DNA from: Harringtonia aguacate
Taxonomy: Eukaryota > Ascomycota > Sordariomycetes > Ophiostomatales > Ophiostomataceae
Assembly (NCBI GenBank): GCA_014183095.1
Contig: JACCPH010000011.1
Location: 503,462-567,461 of the forward strand
Length of the DNA stretch: 64,000 nt
Direction of reading: 5' to 3'
Each line of letters begins with the position of its first letter. Within the stretch, counting starts at the first letter, position 1. Below the pieces are notes generated by a model, which was not told the DNA's origin, did no database searches, and worked only from the letters and a program-made list of their open reading frames with translations. Both the position numbers and the translations under genes were made by a program. Below, in pieces: positions 13,001 through 24,448 of the stretch.

Positions 13001-15937
13001 ATGAGCGCCAGCATTAAACCCGGCCCACCTGCGAAACTGGGCCAGAGTGGTCTCTCTGCGCCTCCAAATAACCAAGTCCTCTTGCTGGACAAACTGAACC
13101 GCCGCTCCACCCCCGACTCCGAGGCCTTGGCCAGCTCCGATGACGAGGGCGACGCGCATCGCCCAGAGCCCCTCTCGCAATCCGCCACCGCTGCCCAGCA
13201 CCCGAAGCCGGTCCGTCGGGCTTCGTGGCTGAACGACACCAGCCAGAGTAGTGTGCGGCCGAGAAACGAGTCCTTTGCCAGCGCTGCCATGTCGCCCACC
13301 ACATCGCCACCAGCGGCCGGTGACATGGGCCTCAATGCAGCCTCAGCCTGGAGTCCTCATACTGCGCCGCCCTCCAACGTCCTCAACCGTGCTCACACGA
13401 CAACGTCCGCCTTCTCGTGGGGCACCGGCATCTGGAACAGCGACAGAAAGGACGTCTCATCCAGGCTAGCAGAAGTCCTTCCGTCGCCCACGTCTGCCGT
13501 CCCGCCGGGGTCGGCCGGGAGCGCATTTTACGGCAGCGATGGCCTCCCGACGCAGACCTCTCCGACGCCGAGAGACCAGGGCGCCAACACCACATCCCAG
13601 ATCCCCTTTGCCATCCCTCTGCATCCTACGCCCAAGACCTATAGGTCACAGTCTTATTCCGTCGGACAACTGGATCCCGAGACTGCGCTCGCCGCCACGC
13701 CGCCTTCGACCATGGGGCCCTCCGTCATGATGGGCTCGCGCGTCCGGCCGATTACGCATGCCGGGCTGCAGCACCGGCCGTCGCGCCCGAGCATGCTCAG
13801 CGAGGTGTCGAGCGATGGTGGCATGCTGGGCAAAGTCAAGGAGGTCGAGGATGACGACGACGAGAGCACCAACGACTCCCTCCAGAGTAGCCAGCAGCTG
13901 TCGGTAGAGGCCAAGACCATTGAGATGTTGACACGGGAGAATGCCATGCTGCGCCAGCACGCCAACCAGCAGTACCACAACACCCGCATCCGCCCTCGCG
14001 CGTCCACTGCCGCTGCTTATGGGCTTGGCAACGGCTACGGCCTGCAGGAGTGCGTCCCGGAAGAGTCGTCCGATTATGCCATTGACGAGCTCGACGAGAT
14101 CAACGATGCCGACTTGACTGGCGCCACAAAGCGACCTGGAATGCGTCGCATGAGCGAGTTTGCTGCCGTTGGCTCGTTCCGCTCGCCCTTCTCCGTCGAG
14201 AACCGCAAGCTGGAGAACGTGAAGAAGGCGTTCTGGCAGAGCTCGCCTGGCTTCGCCGACATCTCCCCCAGCCGCCGCCATTCCTTTGCCGACATCCCGA
14301 CTAGGCAGGCATCCATCAGCTCCATCGGCGAGGTTGTCCACGCGCATGAAGCGAGCTCGCAGGATGGCCAGGCGCCTTCTGCTTCGGATTTCGGGTCGTC
14401 GTTCTCGGATGTCCACGGCTTTGGGGCGAAATCGGCAGCCGCCCAGTCGCTATACGCCGCGGCTGGCGCCAATGCAGCATCAGTAGGGCCGCAGCCCTCT
14501 GCCCTTCAACACTCACACCAGGGCCTGCAGCAGCCACAGCTCGCCATGGCGGGCCCTGGTAGTGTCGCGTATGGTGCTGGTGGCTACCCGTCTCCCTATG
14601 GACTGCATGCGCCATCGTTCAATGCTCGTCCGACTTCGCCTCAGCGGGGCATGTACGGAATGACACAGCCGAACCGCTCGACGCCACTCCACATTGTTCT
14701 CTTCAAGTGCGCTCGCGCCGACGTGTTCTACATCCAGGAGGGCACTGGGCTGACGGTGAAGCCCGGCGATCTGGTCATTGTGGAGGCCGATCGGGGCACC
14801 GACCTGGGAACGGTGGCCGTCGACAATGTTGACTGGGTTGAGGCACGCCGTCTCAAGGAGCACTATGCCGAAGAGCAGTACAAGTGGCTCATGATGTACT
14901 CGCAAAACGCGGCCGCTGCTCAGGAGGGCATGGGTGCCGGTCTCATGGCATCGTCCACTGGCCTTCAGGGGAGCGCCATTGGCGGTATGGGTCCTCCAGG
15001 CCAGCATCACATGCAGGAGCCGAACGCTGGCGAGCTGAAGCCCAAGCTCATCAAGCGACTTGCCCAGAACCATGAGATCCATGCTTTGCGAGACAAAGAG
15101 GGCAACGAGGCCAAGGCAAAGCGTGTCTGCATGCAAAAGGTCAAAGAGCACGGCCTCAACATGGAGATTCTTGATGCCGAGTTCCAGATGTGAGTTTTGA
15201 CCGTCTTTATTTTTCCTTTTTTTGGTTCTTTTTTTTTCCCCTTTTTTTTACTTTTCTCTCTCGTGTTTGTCGGCATATTGACAATGTCCAGGGACTGGAA
15301 GAAGCTCACGTTCTACTACTTCGCCGACGCCTACATCAACTTCAATTCTCTCGTCACCGATCTGTTCAAGATCTACAAGACCCGGATCTGGATGTCTGCG
15401 ATCAACCCGGCGTCCTTTGCTAGCCAGCCGCTTGGGCTTCAAGCCCCCAGTGGCATCGGCCCCGGAGCTGTGGGCGTCGGGCGAGGAACGACCGCGTCCG
15501 ACCGCCGCCAAAATCACGGCGAGCAGCAGCAGCCCCAGCCATCGCAGCCACCGCCAGCTTCTGTTTATGCCTCTGCCGGTCCTGGTGGCCGAGGATACCA
15601 AGGTGGCCTAAGTCCGCAGCCAGCATCGGCTGCGGCAGCAGCTGCCGCTGCCGCTGCTGCTGCCATTGGAACTTACCCGCCTTCTTTCCCTTATGGCCCC
15701 TATGCGGCCTTTGGCAGCATCCCCCGCGTGCAGGGTTTGATGTACAGCCAGGGCGTCATACCCACGGCGGTAGACGCCTACCCGGTCGGGTATGCTCAGG
15801 CGGGCGACTACAACGTCATGCGTGCCCGTTTCCCGGAGGGCCAAGCCGACATGGCCCAGCAGGGCAGCCTGTCGCCGCTAGCGGCACAGGGAGACTGGAC
15901 AGGTGCCTTCCAGGGACTTTCTCTCAACACTCGATAG
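13001..15937 (+). CDS. PSP1 C-terminal-domain protein
   Basis: Two exons, 13001..15189 and 15292..15937, encode 944 aa. The intron (GTGAGT...TCCAG) splits an ATG codon inside the conserved domain. The first 560 residues are Ser/Pro/Thr-rich and disordered. The PSP1 domain begins near residue 563 (HIVLFKCARADVFYIQEG), passes through a turn-rich strand (KPGDLVIVEADRGTDLG), and crosses the splice site to FYYFADAYINFNSLVTDLFK. It is related to bacterial YaaT-type proteins and yeast Psp1, a low-complexity protein recovered as a suppressor of DNA-polymerase defects. The C-terminal tail is rich in Gln, Pro, Ala and Gly, with an alanine run near 15629-15665. The open frame extends 15 bases upstream only through TTG, so the first ATG was used. 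The molecular role is not established. Confidence 0.9.
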
Positions 15938-17575
15938 ATGACGAAGACGAAAAAGCACGAGCTGAGTATTAACTCCTCCTGGTCGAGGACAGGATTTGGT
16001 GGCCGGAAGACAAAAAGAGAAAGAGAGAGAAGAGCCGAGACTGCGCCTATTCTTATCGTTTCAGCATGTCACGATTTTGTTTTATTTTTGACTTTGATCG
16101 TTCGACAAACCACCTAGAGAGAGAGAGTTTGAGAGAGTTTGAGAGAGTTTGAGAGAGAGAAGCTTGGAGGGAGCCGCACTGCTCTCTTCGGCTACGAGAA
16201 CATGAACACCAAAACCAAAAGGCCACGCCGCATACAACGACTGCATTTGTACCTCAACATGACCATACGCACACACGCACGCATTTCCGCGCACCATAAA
16301 ACAACACGACACCATACAACACAAAAAAGAAAGGACGGGAGCCTCTGATCTCCATGTTGTCGATGGCTGGTGGCGGCGCTGGCAGGCATTTTTGCTTTGC
16401 TCTGCACTGGAAATCCATTATCACACAAGGTTTGAGGGTTCTATTTTCATGGGCCTGTGTCTGTCTTACTTGCAACACCTGCCCCGTCTGTCCCATCTGT
16501 CATATTTGCTTCGTTTTTCCTTTGTCAAGATCGGGTTTCTCTACTTCTTCTCGGTTCGCTTTCTTTTTGCCTTTTTTGTACGTGTCACGCTACCCGGCAT
16601 TCCAGCCGTTTCGTCTGCCATGTGTTCCTTTCTTTTATATCATGATGTGGAGGAAAGACAACGTTCGAATTGTTTCAAAACGGATCCCCCCCCCCCCCCT
16701 TTATAGACAAGAGATTTGCCCTTTTTTCGTTCTGCTGCTCCTGCTGTTTGTTGCTGCACGGACAAAATGTGTAATTTGATACATAAACACGGTTGGGTTT
16801 GCGGTTTTATTCGTCTTTCATACATCTCCTTTGCTGTCGGTGTTGTTGTTTAATGTCCTTTTTCCTCTCTTTCGTTTCTCTCCTCTCGATTTCGTCGTTT
16901 GGCTATGTATGGCAGGTTAAGTTGTGTGTGTACAAATCGGATACAAAGAAAAAGGACGAAATAAAAAAAGAAGGAGGAAGAAAAAAAGATCGGCTATTCT
17001 TTTCATGTCAACATATCTTTATACAGCAGTGTTATAAGGCACTTTTTTTTCCGTTCAACGCGTGGCCTTGCATTTGAGCTGTTTTCTATCTGGATTTTCT
17101 TTTCCCCCGGGAACATTCGCGTCTTTGGGTTTGTCAAACGGTAGAAACGAAGCATGATGAAGTTGGCCAAAAGGAAGGCAGGTTTTACAGAAAAAACAGG
17201 TTCGACTTCGGGGCGGATTCAAAATGGACAGCTGATTTCTTAGAGGAAAGCAATGGTTATTATTCTGCTGCGAAAATGGACACTGGGTGATAGGCAAGGT
17301 CCAGAGCAAGATCCGGAGTAGGATCTAGCGCAAGGAAAGCTCGGCAAGACGGTCGCTCTTGCCTCGTGAGCGGAATTTCCTCTTGCTGCTGCTCTCAGCT
17401 GTGTAGCACCGGGCCGCTCCTTCCTCGCCGTGGGAAATTCAAAGAAGGGGAGCCATTCTCATTTCACAAACCACACCTTTTTACGGCACTTTAACAGAGG
17501 ACATTCGCTCCGCCACCACATTGTCTCGACAAGTTCACAGTCTGATCTAGCTTAAGAGCCCCTCTGTCGAGCACC
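15938..17575. other. Spacer with 3' UTR and short GA-rich repeat
   Basis: No gene was recognised. Soon after the psp1-like stop there is a direct repeat of GAGAGTTT units at about 16120-16160, followed by T-rich sequence with C and A runs. The right end serves as upstream region for the four-exon gene. All open frames are short and unconvincing. Confidence 0.45.
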
Positions 17576-18712
17576 ATGGCACCAACCAAGGGCAAGAAAC
17601 AGCAACGTCGCGGTGAGTCTTGTCAAGAGGCGTTGTTTGCGTGTGTGTGTGTTCCTATCCTAACCTGAATGGCAACAGCCATCAAGACGACGGTGACGGT
17701 CGACGACAGCGATACTAATACCAATGACGAGATCATGGTGGCCGGTCCGCCGCGGGCACGGCCGTCGGGCGGTGGCCGCAAGAGATCCCGCAGCAATGAG
17801 TGAGCATATATATATATATATATATATCTGGCCTACATCTAGCACGTCTCCCTGTCTCCTGGCACGGCTCTGCTGACGGTTCTTCTCGCAGCTGGGACGC
17901 CTGGCAGGACTCGGTGCGCACCAGGGAGGCCGACCGCGTGCGGCAGTACGCCCGCACATTTCAAACGCAGGTGGAAGCCTCCCGCGCAGAAGCGCGGCAG
18001 GAGCTGCAGCAGTCAGAGACCCGGCGGTGTGTGGTTAAGCATCCTTGTCTCTCTTTGGGGAGGCACCCTTTTCGACGGTCTTCTAACTGACTTGTCGCGC
18101 AGAATGGACACCGACGCTGATTTTCTGGCCCGCCTGCGTACTGCCTACCACGGGAGCGAAGGCCAGGTCCCTGCCGCGACGGATGCCGTCAGCCGCCCGC
18201 TCTGCACCGCCAGCCGCGAGGTGCTCGACCTGCTGCGGGCGCTGCTGGCGCGCTACGACGCGACGAATGTGGCGCTGGCGGAGCAGTGCGAGAGAAGCTG
18301 TGGCAGTGCCCGTGGCAGCGACGGCTCTGGCCAGGCTGTGAGGGCTGTGAGGGCAGTAGGCGTTGCTGCCGGGACTGGTGCGGCCTGGGAAAACGACCGT
18401 GACGAGGCCCGTAAGCTGCTGCGCTACGGCCGGATCTACGGCGACAGCCTCGTACACGACATCATCGTGCCCCGAGGAAGCACACCGGTCGCCACACCTG
18501 CCGCTGTGCCCGCGCATTCCGCCGACCTCAGCCGCACCGGGCGCTCAGCTATCGGGCTCTTCCCGCGCAGTCAGGCCGTGGCGGCTGGCGGGCGTACATG
18601 GGGCGAGACGGCACGGACACAGATGCAGGCGCTGACGGGGCTGGTGCGAACGCTTCCGAGCGGCGAGGCGGCCGAAGCGGCGGGGACCAAGATTGTGTCG
18701 TTTGTGGAATGA
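17576..18712 (+). CDS. Unrecognised four-exon protein with basic N-terminus and coiled-coil segment
   Basis: Four exons, 17576..17612, 17679..17799, 17892..18026 and 18103..18712, give 300 aa in one uninterrupted frame. All three introns are GT-AG (GTGAGT, GTGAGC and GTGTGT donors); the first and third have TAAC or CTAACT branch sites before the acceptor. The N-terminus (MAPTKGKKQQRR) is basic, followed by an acidic patch and a basic KRSRS cluster that may be a nuclear signal. Residues from about 53 (DWDAWQDSVRTREADRVRQY) through the third exon form a charged helix likely to be a coiled coil. The C-terminal half contains LLRALLARYDATNVALAEQC and RKLLRYGRIYGDSLVHDIIV, then a loose Ala/Gly-rich tail. 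I do not recognise the family and assign no function. Confidence 0.72.
17806..17827. repeat. TA dinucleotide repeat in an intron
   Basis: This run of alternating T and A lies just after the donor of the second intron of the four-exon gene. It is a simple microsatellite and does not disturb the splice sites. Confidence 0.8.
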
Positions 18713-19015
18713 ATCAGATGCACTATAGCACAGCCATTGATTGGCATGTGCCGCCTGTTATAAGTCGCCCGTAGAAAGATACTAATTATTGCTCCATTTA
18801 ATTCAGCCTTGTTCTATTATGTCGCCCCGCTTTTAGTTTGGTCTGGCGGGCTCGAGCCAATCAAGGAGGGGCAACAGCGCGGGCAAAAAAGTTTACTGAA
18901 GCCAGGAAGCTTCAGACGTTCTATCCTCCCGCTGCTGTGCCGGTAGCGACTCCTCCGACCCCAACCCCCAGACTCCTCAAGATACAGACGATACAAGACA
19001 ACAGCACTACTAGCC
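18713..19015. other. Short spacer before rrp42
   Basis: About 300 bases hold the 3' end of the four-exon gene and the promoter of rrp42. I see no coding region or clear regulatory element. Confidence 0.45.
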
Positions 19016-20395
19016 ATGGCCTCGACACAGCACGTGTTGCTGTCGCCAGCCGAGCTTGCGTTTTTGTACACATCGCTCTCCCGGACGCCGCCCATCCGCC
19101 CTGACGGCCGCGCCCCGACGCAGTTCCGACCCCTCACCGGCGAGACGGGCATCCTGCCGGGCGCCAACGGCAGCGCACGGATCTGCTTTGCCGACGGAAC
19201 CGAGGCCATTGTAGGTGTCAAGGCCGAGGTGGAGAAGACGCGGCGAAGCGGCGGACAGGGCCAGGGCGAGGACGAAGACGAGGACGGGGACGACATATGG
19301 GGGGACGCGGGCGACAACGGCGACGACGAGGGCGATGGCGAGGGCGGGGGCGTGGGGCGCAGCAACAAGGACAAAAAGGGACAGTCTGCGGCTTCGCCGG
19401 CGGCGTCGTCGTCGTGGGTGGAGGTGACCATTGAGATTCCCGGCGTGCGCGACGACGACAGCAACACCATTTTCCTGGCGGCGCTGCTGGCCGAGGCGCT
19501 GCTGGCCGACGGCAGCCTGGCGCGCGCCCTGCACATCAACCGGCGCTTCCACTGGAAGCTGTACCTCGATGTAGGCACTCCTCACTCCTCGCTCTTTTAG
19601 CTTTTCCCCCACACAAGACATTCTAATATGATATCACGGCAGATCCTCCTCATCTCCCCCCCGCTGTCGTACCCTCTGCCACTGCTCTCCCTCACGGGCC
19701 ACCTGGCGCTGCTGGCGACGCGCCTGCCGCGGCTGACCTCTGAGGGCGACGAGGACCCGTTCTTCGACGACGACTGGGACGCATCGACGTTTCTGTATCC
19801 GCGGCCGCCGCCGTCGGACGGCTCTTCGTCTTCGCCCTCCTCCTCACAGCCGGCATCCTCCTGGCGCCGCCCGCCCATCACCCTCCTCGTCATGGCCGTC
19901 GGCGACAACATCCTCTTTGACCCTTCGTCGGAGGAGCTGGCCGTGGCCAGCACCGTTCTCGCCGTGTCAGTGGGCCAGACGACAGTTGCACCAACAGTAC
20001 AACAACAACCACCACCATCCACCTCGACATCCTCCCCCACCGCCCTCCGTCTCCTCGCCATCCGCACCATCGACCCGCCCTCGCGGCTGACCGCGCCGGG
20101 CACGCCCTACCACCCAGACGCGCACGCCAAGCCGACAGCCGCCTCGCCGGCCGTGGCACCAGCATCACGAGCAGCAACAGCAGCAGCACCGCCGCCATCA
20201 CCAGCAGCACCAGGCCTCACCGCCAAGGACACGCCCTCCCGCGTGCCCGAGACCGAGGGCGTCTACGGCGTGTGGCGGGCGCCCCGCGGCGGCGCCAAGG
20301 TGGCGCTGCTGGCGGCCATGACGCACAAGGTGCTGGAGCCGGGCGGCGTGGCGGCCGAGGTGTTTGCGGGGCTGGACGGCGTGGCGATTGCGTGA
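19016..20395 (+). CDS. rrp42: Exosome core subunit Rrp42 (RNase PH fold)
   Basis: Two exons, 19016..19570 and 19643..20395, encode 435 aa. The intron is GTAGGC...GGCAG. The N-terminus has the Rrp42 hallmark LSPAELAFLYTSL then PPIRPDGR and the RNase PH strand ARICFADGTEAIVGVKAEVE. In the eukaryotic exosome the six RNase PH-type subunits form a catalytically inactive ring that threads RNA to Rrp44, so this is a structural subunit for rRNA, snoRNA and mRNA 3' processing. It is longer than yeast or human Rrp42 (about 265-290 aa). The extra length is an acidic Asp/Glu/Gly insertion (about residues 82-120) and a Ser/Pro/Ala/Thr-rich insertion in exon 2 before the final conserved block (TEGVYGVWRAPRGGAKVALL). 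Both look like disordered loops. Confidence 0.92.
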
Positions 20396-20722
20396 GGGGG
20401 GACGTTGTGTATTTGTCGTGGCTTTATTTTTTTTTCCCCAATAGTAGATCTCATATGGGCAGGGTTGGCAGGGTCCATTGCCAACTGCCGTGCTTTGCGT
20501 CAGGATAGGAAAAGTGTCTGGGCTGGGATGAAGCCCGTTTACTCGTTTACTCGTCTGTTCGTCTGCTCGTCTTTTTGTTTCTCTTCATTTTCCCCGTCAT
20601 GCATCATCTGCCATGGAGCAATACAGGCTATGGGATGGAGTGTAGATGCAGATGCCAACGATATAAAGGTATAATATCTTACAACGACAGGTCGTCCATT
20701 GTGCTTTTTTTTTCTTGTTCCC
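20396..20722. other. Convergent 3' spacer
   Basis: This spacer lies between the 3' ends of rrp42 (+) and the mitochondrial membrane protein gene (-). It has T-rich stretches and short repeats of CTCGT, and no gene. Confidence 0.45.
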
Positions 20723-21705
20723 TTAAAAGACGCCCAAGAACTTTTTCCGCTTGCCCGCGTCTGCGGCGGACTCGCTCTCCGCCGGCGGCATGGCGCCCCG
20801 GATGGGCGACGCGTCGTCGACGACAACGGGCACTGCTGCCGGCTCCTCCTCGTTGCGCGCCGGCGGCGTCGGGCCCTCCTCCTTCTTCTTGCCGCCGCTC
20901 AGCCAGCCGCTGGCAAAGCCCACCGTCTCCTCCATGCCGTGTGCCTTGCGGTACATTGTGCGCTTGGCCACGTCGTCGACGCGCTGGCGCCGCCGCTCGG
21001 CGATCTCGGCCACGCGGTGGTTCTCCGTCAGCTTCATGCACTCGACGGTGGTGCGCACGGCGTCGATGGGGTGGGCGGCGGCCTCGGACCACGTCGGCAG
21101 CATGTCGACAAAGGGCGACGTGCGGCGGAAGTTTTCGAGGAACGTGTAGAAGGCGAGGGCGGCGAGGGCGGTCTGGCGGTCAGCAACCGGTTAAAAATTA
21201 AGCAGGAGGCGGCAGCGCTCACCATTGTGATCGTCATGTGGAATTTCCGGCTGTTCCAGAACCAGTGCTCCCACGTGCCGCTGGGCGCCATCATGCCCGG
21301 GTACGACCGCAGGCGCTGGGCCTGGCGCTCGGCCTCGGACAGGTCGCCGCCGTAGTGCTGCGATGCCGGGGCCGCCCGTCCTGCGCCTTTGCGGGGCAGC
21401 CGGGCACCGTGGGAGGGCGGGTTGAACTTGGCAGGCTTTTCGAGGATGTTGCTGGGCTTGGGCTTGGGTGCTGCCGCCTTGCCCGCTGCTGCCGCTGCTG
21501 CTCCCTTGCCGGCCGGCCGAGTAGAGGCATACCGGACCTGGCGGAGGGCCGCGCCGCTCGAGAGGGGCGACCGAGCTGTCCTGGGCAGCAGCAGGCGGAC
21601 AGACGACGATGACGCAGAGACTTCCTGCCACAAGGGGCTCCGTCTGGGGAGCAGGAAGCGGGGAATGGCCGCTATGGCCGCGGAGGCAGATGCCGAAGAC
21701 GCCAT
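20723..21705 (-). CDS. Probable mitochondrial membrane protein of unknown function
   Basis: Two exons on the minus strand, 21705..21223 and 21172..20723, give 310 aa. The 50-bp intron is GTGAGC...GCCAG. The N-terminus (MASSASASAAIAAIPRFLLP) continues Arg/Ser/Ala-rich with no acidic residues for about 30 residues, a typical mitochondrial presequence. A conserved-looking core (SYPGMMAPSGTWEHWFWNSR) precedes one hydrophobic segment spanning the splice junction (TALAALAFYTFLENF), probably a membrane span. The second exon gives a charged helix (ERRRQRVDDVAKRTMYRKAH) and an acidic/Pro tail. It is divergent from the cytochrome c gene. Location is inferred from the presequence. I do not recognise the family. 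Confidence 0.78.
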
Positions 21706-22627
21706 GGTGGGTGTGTCGAGCAGGCAGTCGTCAGAAACGGGAGGGAGGGGTAGTGTCGTTAGGGAGAGCCGCACAGCTGCACAGCAGGATTGGATCAATA
21801 ATTCGGAGCCAGCCAGCCAGCCAGGCCTCGTCTCGTGACGGCAGCTTTTTACTGGAGCCAGCGGGCTTTGGTGTGGCAAGGCCGGACGCTGAGAGCAGAC
21901 ACCGGATTTTCCTCGGTATGAGCTGATGTGCGGTTCGATTGGGGGGGGGGGATGTCGTGCAGATCTACTGCCTATAGAACGGCTGCTGCGTATTAAAAAA
22001 TAAAATAAAATATAATAAAATAAAATAAAATGTGATACGCAGAGAGTAGACGGCAGAAGGGAGAACCAGCCTGGAAAAACGCTGCTGCTCGGGTGTTCGC
22101 ACCTGTACTGGCAAGAGCTTTGGTGGACAACGCAGTGGTTCGATTCGCCAATTCCGATTCCCCGGAAAAGCGGCGTTTGAACGACAGCCTGTGGGAAAGG
22201 CGCGCAAATACGAGTAAGAAAAAAAAAACCTTGCCCTCATGCACAGGTTGCCCCGGCGTCTCCCGATATGTGGGTACCTGTAGGTGCTTTAAGTGACTTT
22301 GGCCAAGGCGCAAACAAGACAAATGCCTGCTTGCTGATTGGCTACACCTGGCCCGAGGAAGTCACTGTTCTGGCTAGGGCCAGGCCAGTGCCACATAGCG
22401 CTTCTTTCAGCGCATTTTCCTTGGTTGCAATGCTCACCCATTCCGTCACCCCGATTTTTATCGCTCTTGCTTCCTGGTATTTATTTTTCCCGCTTCTTTT
22501 TCTTTTCCTCTCCCTCCTGCTCTTCCCTCCCCAGCTACCAGTCTGTCCTCTTTCCTTGGATATATCGCAACACCTTGCACTCTTTTTCCCCCCCACAACT
22601 TCATTACTCCTCCTCAATCCAGCCACA
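21706..22627. promoter_or_regulatory. Divergent upstream region between two mitochondrial-protein genes
   Basis: This 922-bp spacer carries the promoters of the membrane-protein gene and cytochrome c. CTGATTGGCTAC at 22333-22344 is an inverted CCAAT box (CCAATCA on the minus strand), a good match to the Hap2/3/5 site known to drive respiratory genes in fungi. It lies about 290 bases before the cytochrome c ATG. A run of AATAAAAT-type units lies at about 21993-22030. The last 130 bases are C/T-rich leader. Confidence 0.55.
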
Positions 22628-23646
22628 ATGCCTCTCGCTAAGGGTGAGTGATCCTTGTCCGATTCTCTGATGCGCGGCCGCTCGCTTTGCCGCAGGCGAG
22701 GAAAAAAAAGAAAAAAAAATTGCACATCGTCATCCCATGTGCACGAATGCCTGCCGCACTCCCAGCGCAGTCTGGAGGGGCGCGCACACCTGCCATTGGC
22801 TATCGCCTCTGCGTCTCTGAGCTTGCTTCGCATGAAAGAGCGCATGCACATGCGCGGATTGGCCGCAAGCAGCTCTCACAGCGGCTCGCGACGAGTCGGA
22901 AGTCCGGAGCAGTCAGAGAAGCGACCGAGCTTGTGATGACGGGGGAACGGCACAGGGCAGCCTCTGTCTGTCTGCCTCTACCCTCAGTCTAGCCATTGGT
23001 GCACCAGACACACCTCTGAGCTCTCTGCTGCTCCGTGCTGCCCTCGTGACTCCAGCCTCGTGCCACTAGGAAAGGCGGCAGGTCGTGTTGCATGGGTTCC
23101 CTGTGGCGTGACGATGACGACACGCTATGGCAGCGATGCTTGCTTTTGCTTTCGCGCCCTGTTCCCAAACATTGAGCTGACAACCCCCCCCCCCTTCAGG
23201 TGACTCCAAGAAGGGTGCGAACCTCTTCAAGACCCGGTGTGCTCAGTGCCACACCGTCGAGGCCGGCGGTGCCAACAAGGTCGGCCCGGCGCTGCACGGC
23301 CTGTTCGGCCGTACCTCTGGTACCGTCGCCGGCTACTCGTACACCGATGCCAACAAGCAGAAGGGTGTTGAGTGGAACGACCAGTCTCTGGTAGGTGCAC
23401 CTCAGCGCGTGACGTGACGCGACGTGTCTGCGCGAAACGAGTACTGACCGCACGCCCAGTTCGACTACCTCGAGAACCCCAAGAAGTACATTCCGGGTAC
23501 CAAGATGGCCTTTGGCGGTCTGAAGAAGGACAAGGACCGGAACGACCTGATCACGTATGGATTATTCCCTCTTGAACCCGCGCCCCCATCTATGCACGCT
23601 GTGCGACTGACATCATTCCAGCTTCCTCAAGGAGAGCACGGCTTAA
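22628..23646 (+). CDS. Cytochrome c
   Basis: Four exons, 22628..22643, 23200..23390, 23460..23554 and 23622..23646, encode 108 aa, the usual fungal length. The first exon carries only five full codons (MPLAK) and one base of the sixth. Its intron is 556 bases (GTGAGT...TTCAG), against 67-69 for the other two. The heme-binding motif is C19-A-Q-C22-H23 and the axial ligand is Met85 in PGTKMAFGGLKK. The protein carries electrons from complex III to complex IV in the intermembrane space. The tiny last exon supplies the conserved ending FLKESTA. Intron 1 contains three ATTGG/CCAAT sequences (22795, 22858, 22995). All junctions keep the frame and the product matches the family end to end. Confidence 0.97.
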
Positions 23647-24448
23647 GCGGCGCCCTCGAAAGAGAGAGAGAGAGGCTCTGGACCGAGGCGGCAAGTTCTG
23701 CGCCCGGCGCGCCCAGCCGATCGACGGATTCGCTGGAAAATCGACAATCGACAAGCAGCGACAAGCGGCGATAGAACAACGCCGGCCCACCGCGTTGTAA
23801 CAATACGAAACTAGACACCAGAAAAAAAAATGAACGAACAAACATGCCTCACACGCATTTTCATGCGCGCGCTGTAGACTGGAGGGCAACAGGATGCGGA
23901 ATAGGATCCATACCCAAAATATTACACAATAAAAAAAAAACGCAACACACACCCAAACCCAAACGTTCTAGCACCCTGGATCCTCTTTTTTTTCTAATAG
24001 TGTTTTCTGTATAAATTTTTTTTTTCTTTTGCTAGACCTTAGATGTACTTTGGAACCTGGAACCCCAATCTGAGCTGCCAAACTTTGGCCCTCACCATCA
24101 AAATCTATCAATCACCATCTTCTCTCCAACCACATCCTCATATCACGTGAAATTGAGCAGCAGACAGCGGTCTAGCCACGTATGGGCGAATGGAGATACA
24201 GGCGCCAGCAGCAGAGTCAGTCGGACAGGCCGCCTGACCTTTCCTCGCGACATTTTCCGCCCGATGCGCCTTCTTCACTGAGAGTGGGGTCCTGTTACAT
24301 TTTTTACATTTTTTACATTTTTTCTTATCGATAAGAAAAAGTTTCGATAAGCCGATAAATTTTGGGGCAAGACCAGTTAGTGCGAATCTTCAGTCAGTAC
24401 GAGTCTTTTCTCAGCATACCTTTTTTGAGACAGAGGCCAGGCAATACG
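23647..24448. promoter_or_regulatory. 3' end of cytochrome c and promoter of rix7
   Basis: The left half is A/T-run-rich 3' UTR sequence. The right half, upstream of rix7, has three ACATTTTTT-type units at about 24297-24323 running into a perfect 22-bp inverted repeat (next entry) and two more GATAA sites. I see no gene. Confidence 0.55.
24319..24340. promoter_or_regulatory. Palindrome of two overlapping GATA sites upstream of rix7
   Basis: The core CTTATCGATAAG is flanked by five T on the left and five A on the right, giving a perfect 22-bp inverted repeat about 110 bases before the ATG. Each arm is a GATA-factor consensus (CGATAAG). Further GATAA motifs follow at about 24345 and 24353. Fungal GATA factors such as AreA bind HGATAR sequences; control of this gene by one is inference. 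Confidence 0.5.

Noticed and set aside
22075..22170. tRNA-like B box (GGTTCGATTC) near 22138
   Set aside because: The flanking bases do not pair into a T stem, and no A box or acceptor stem lies at the right distance.
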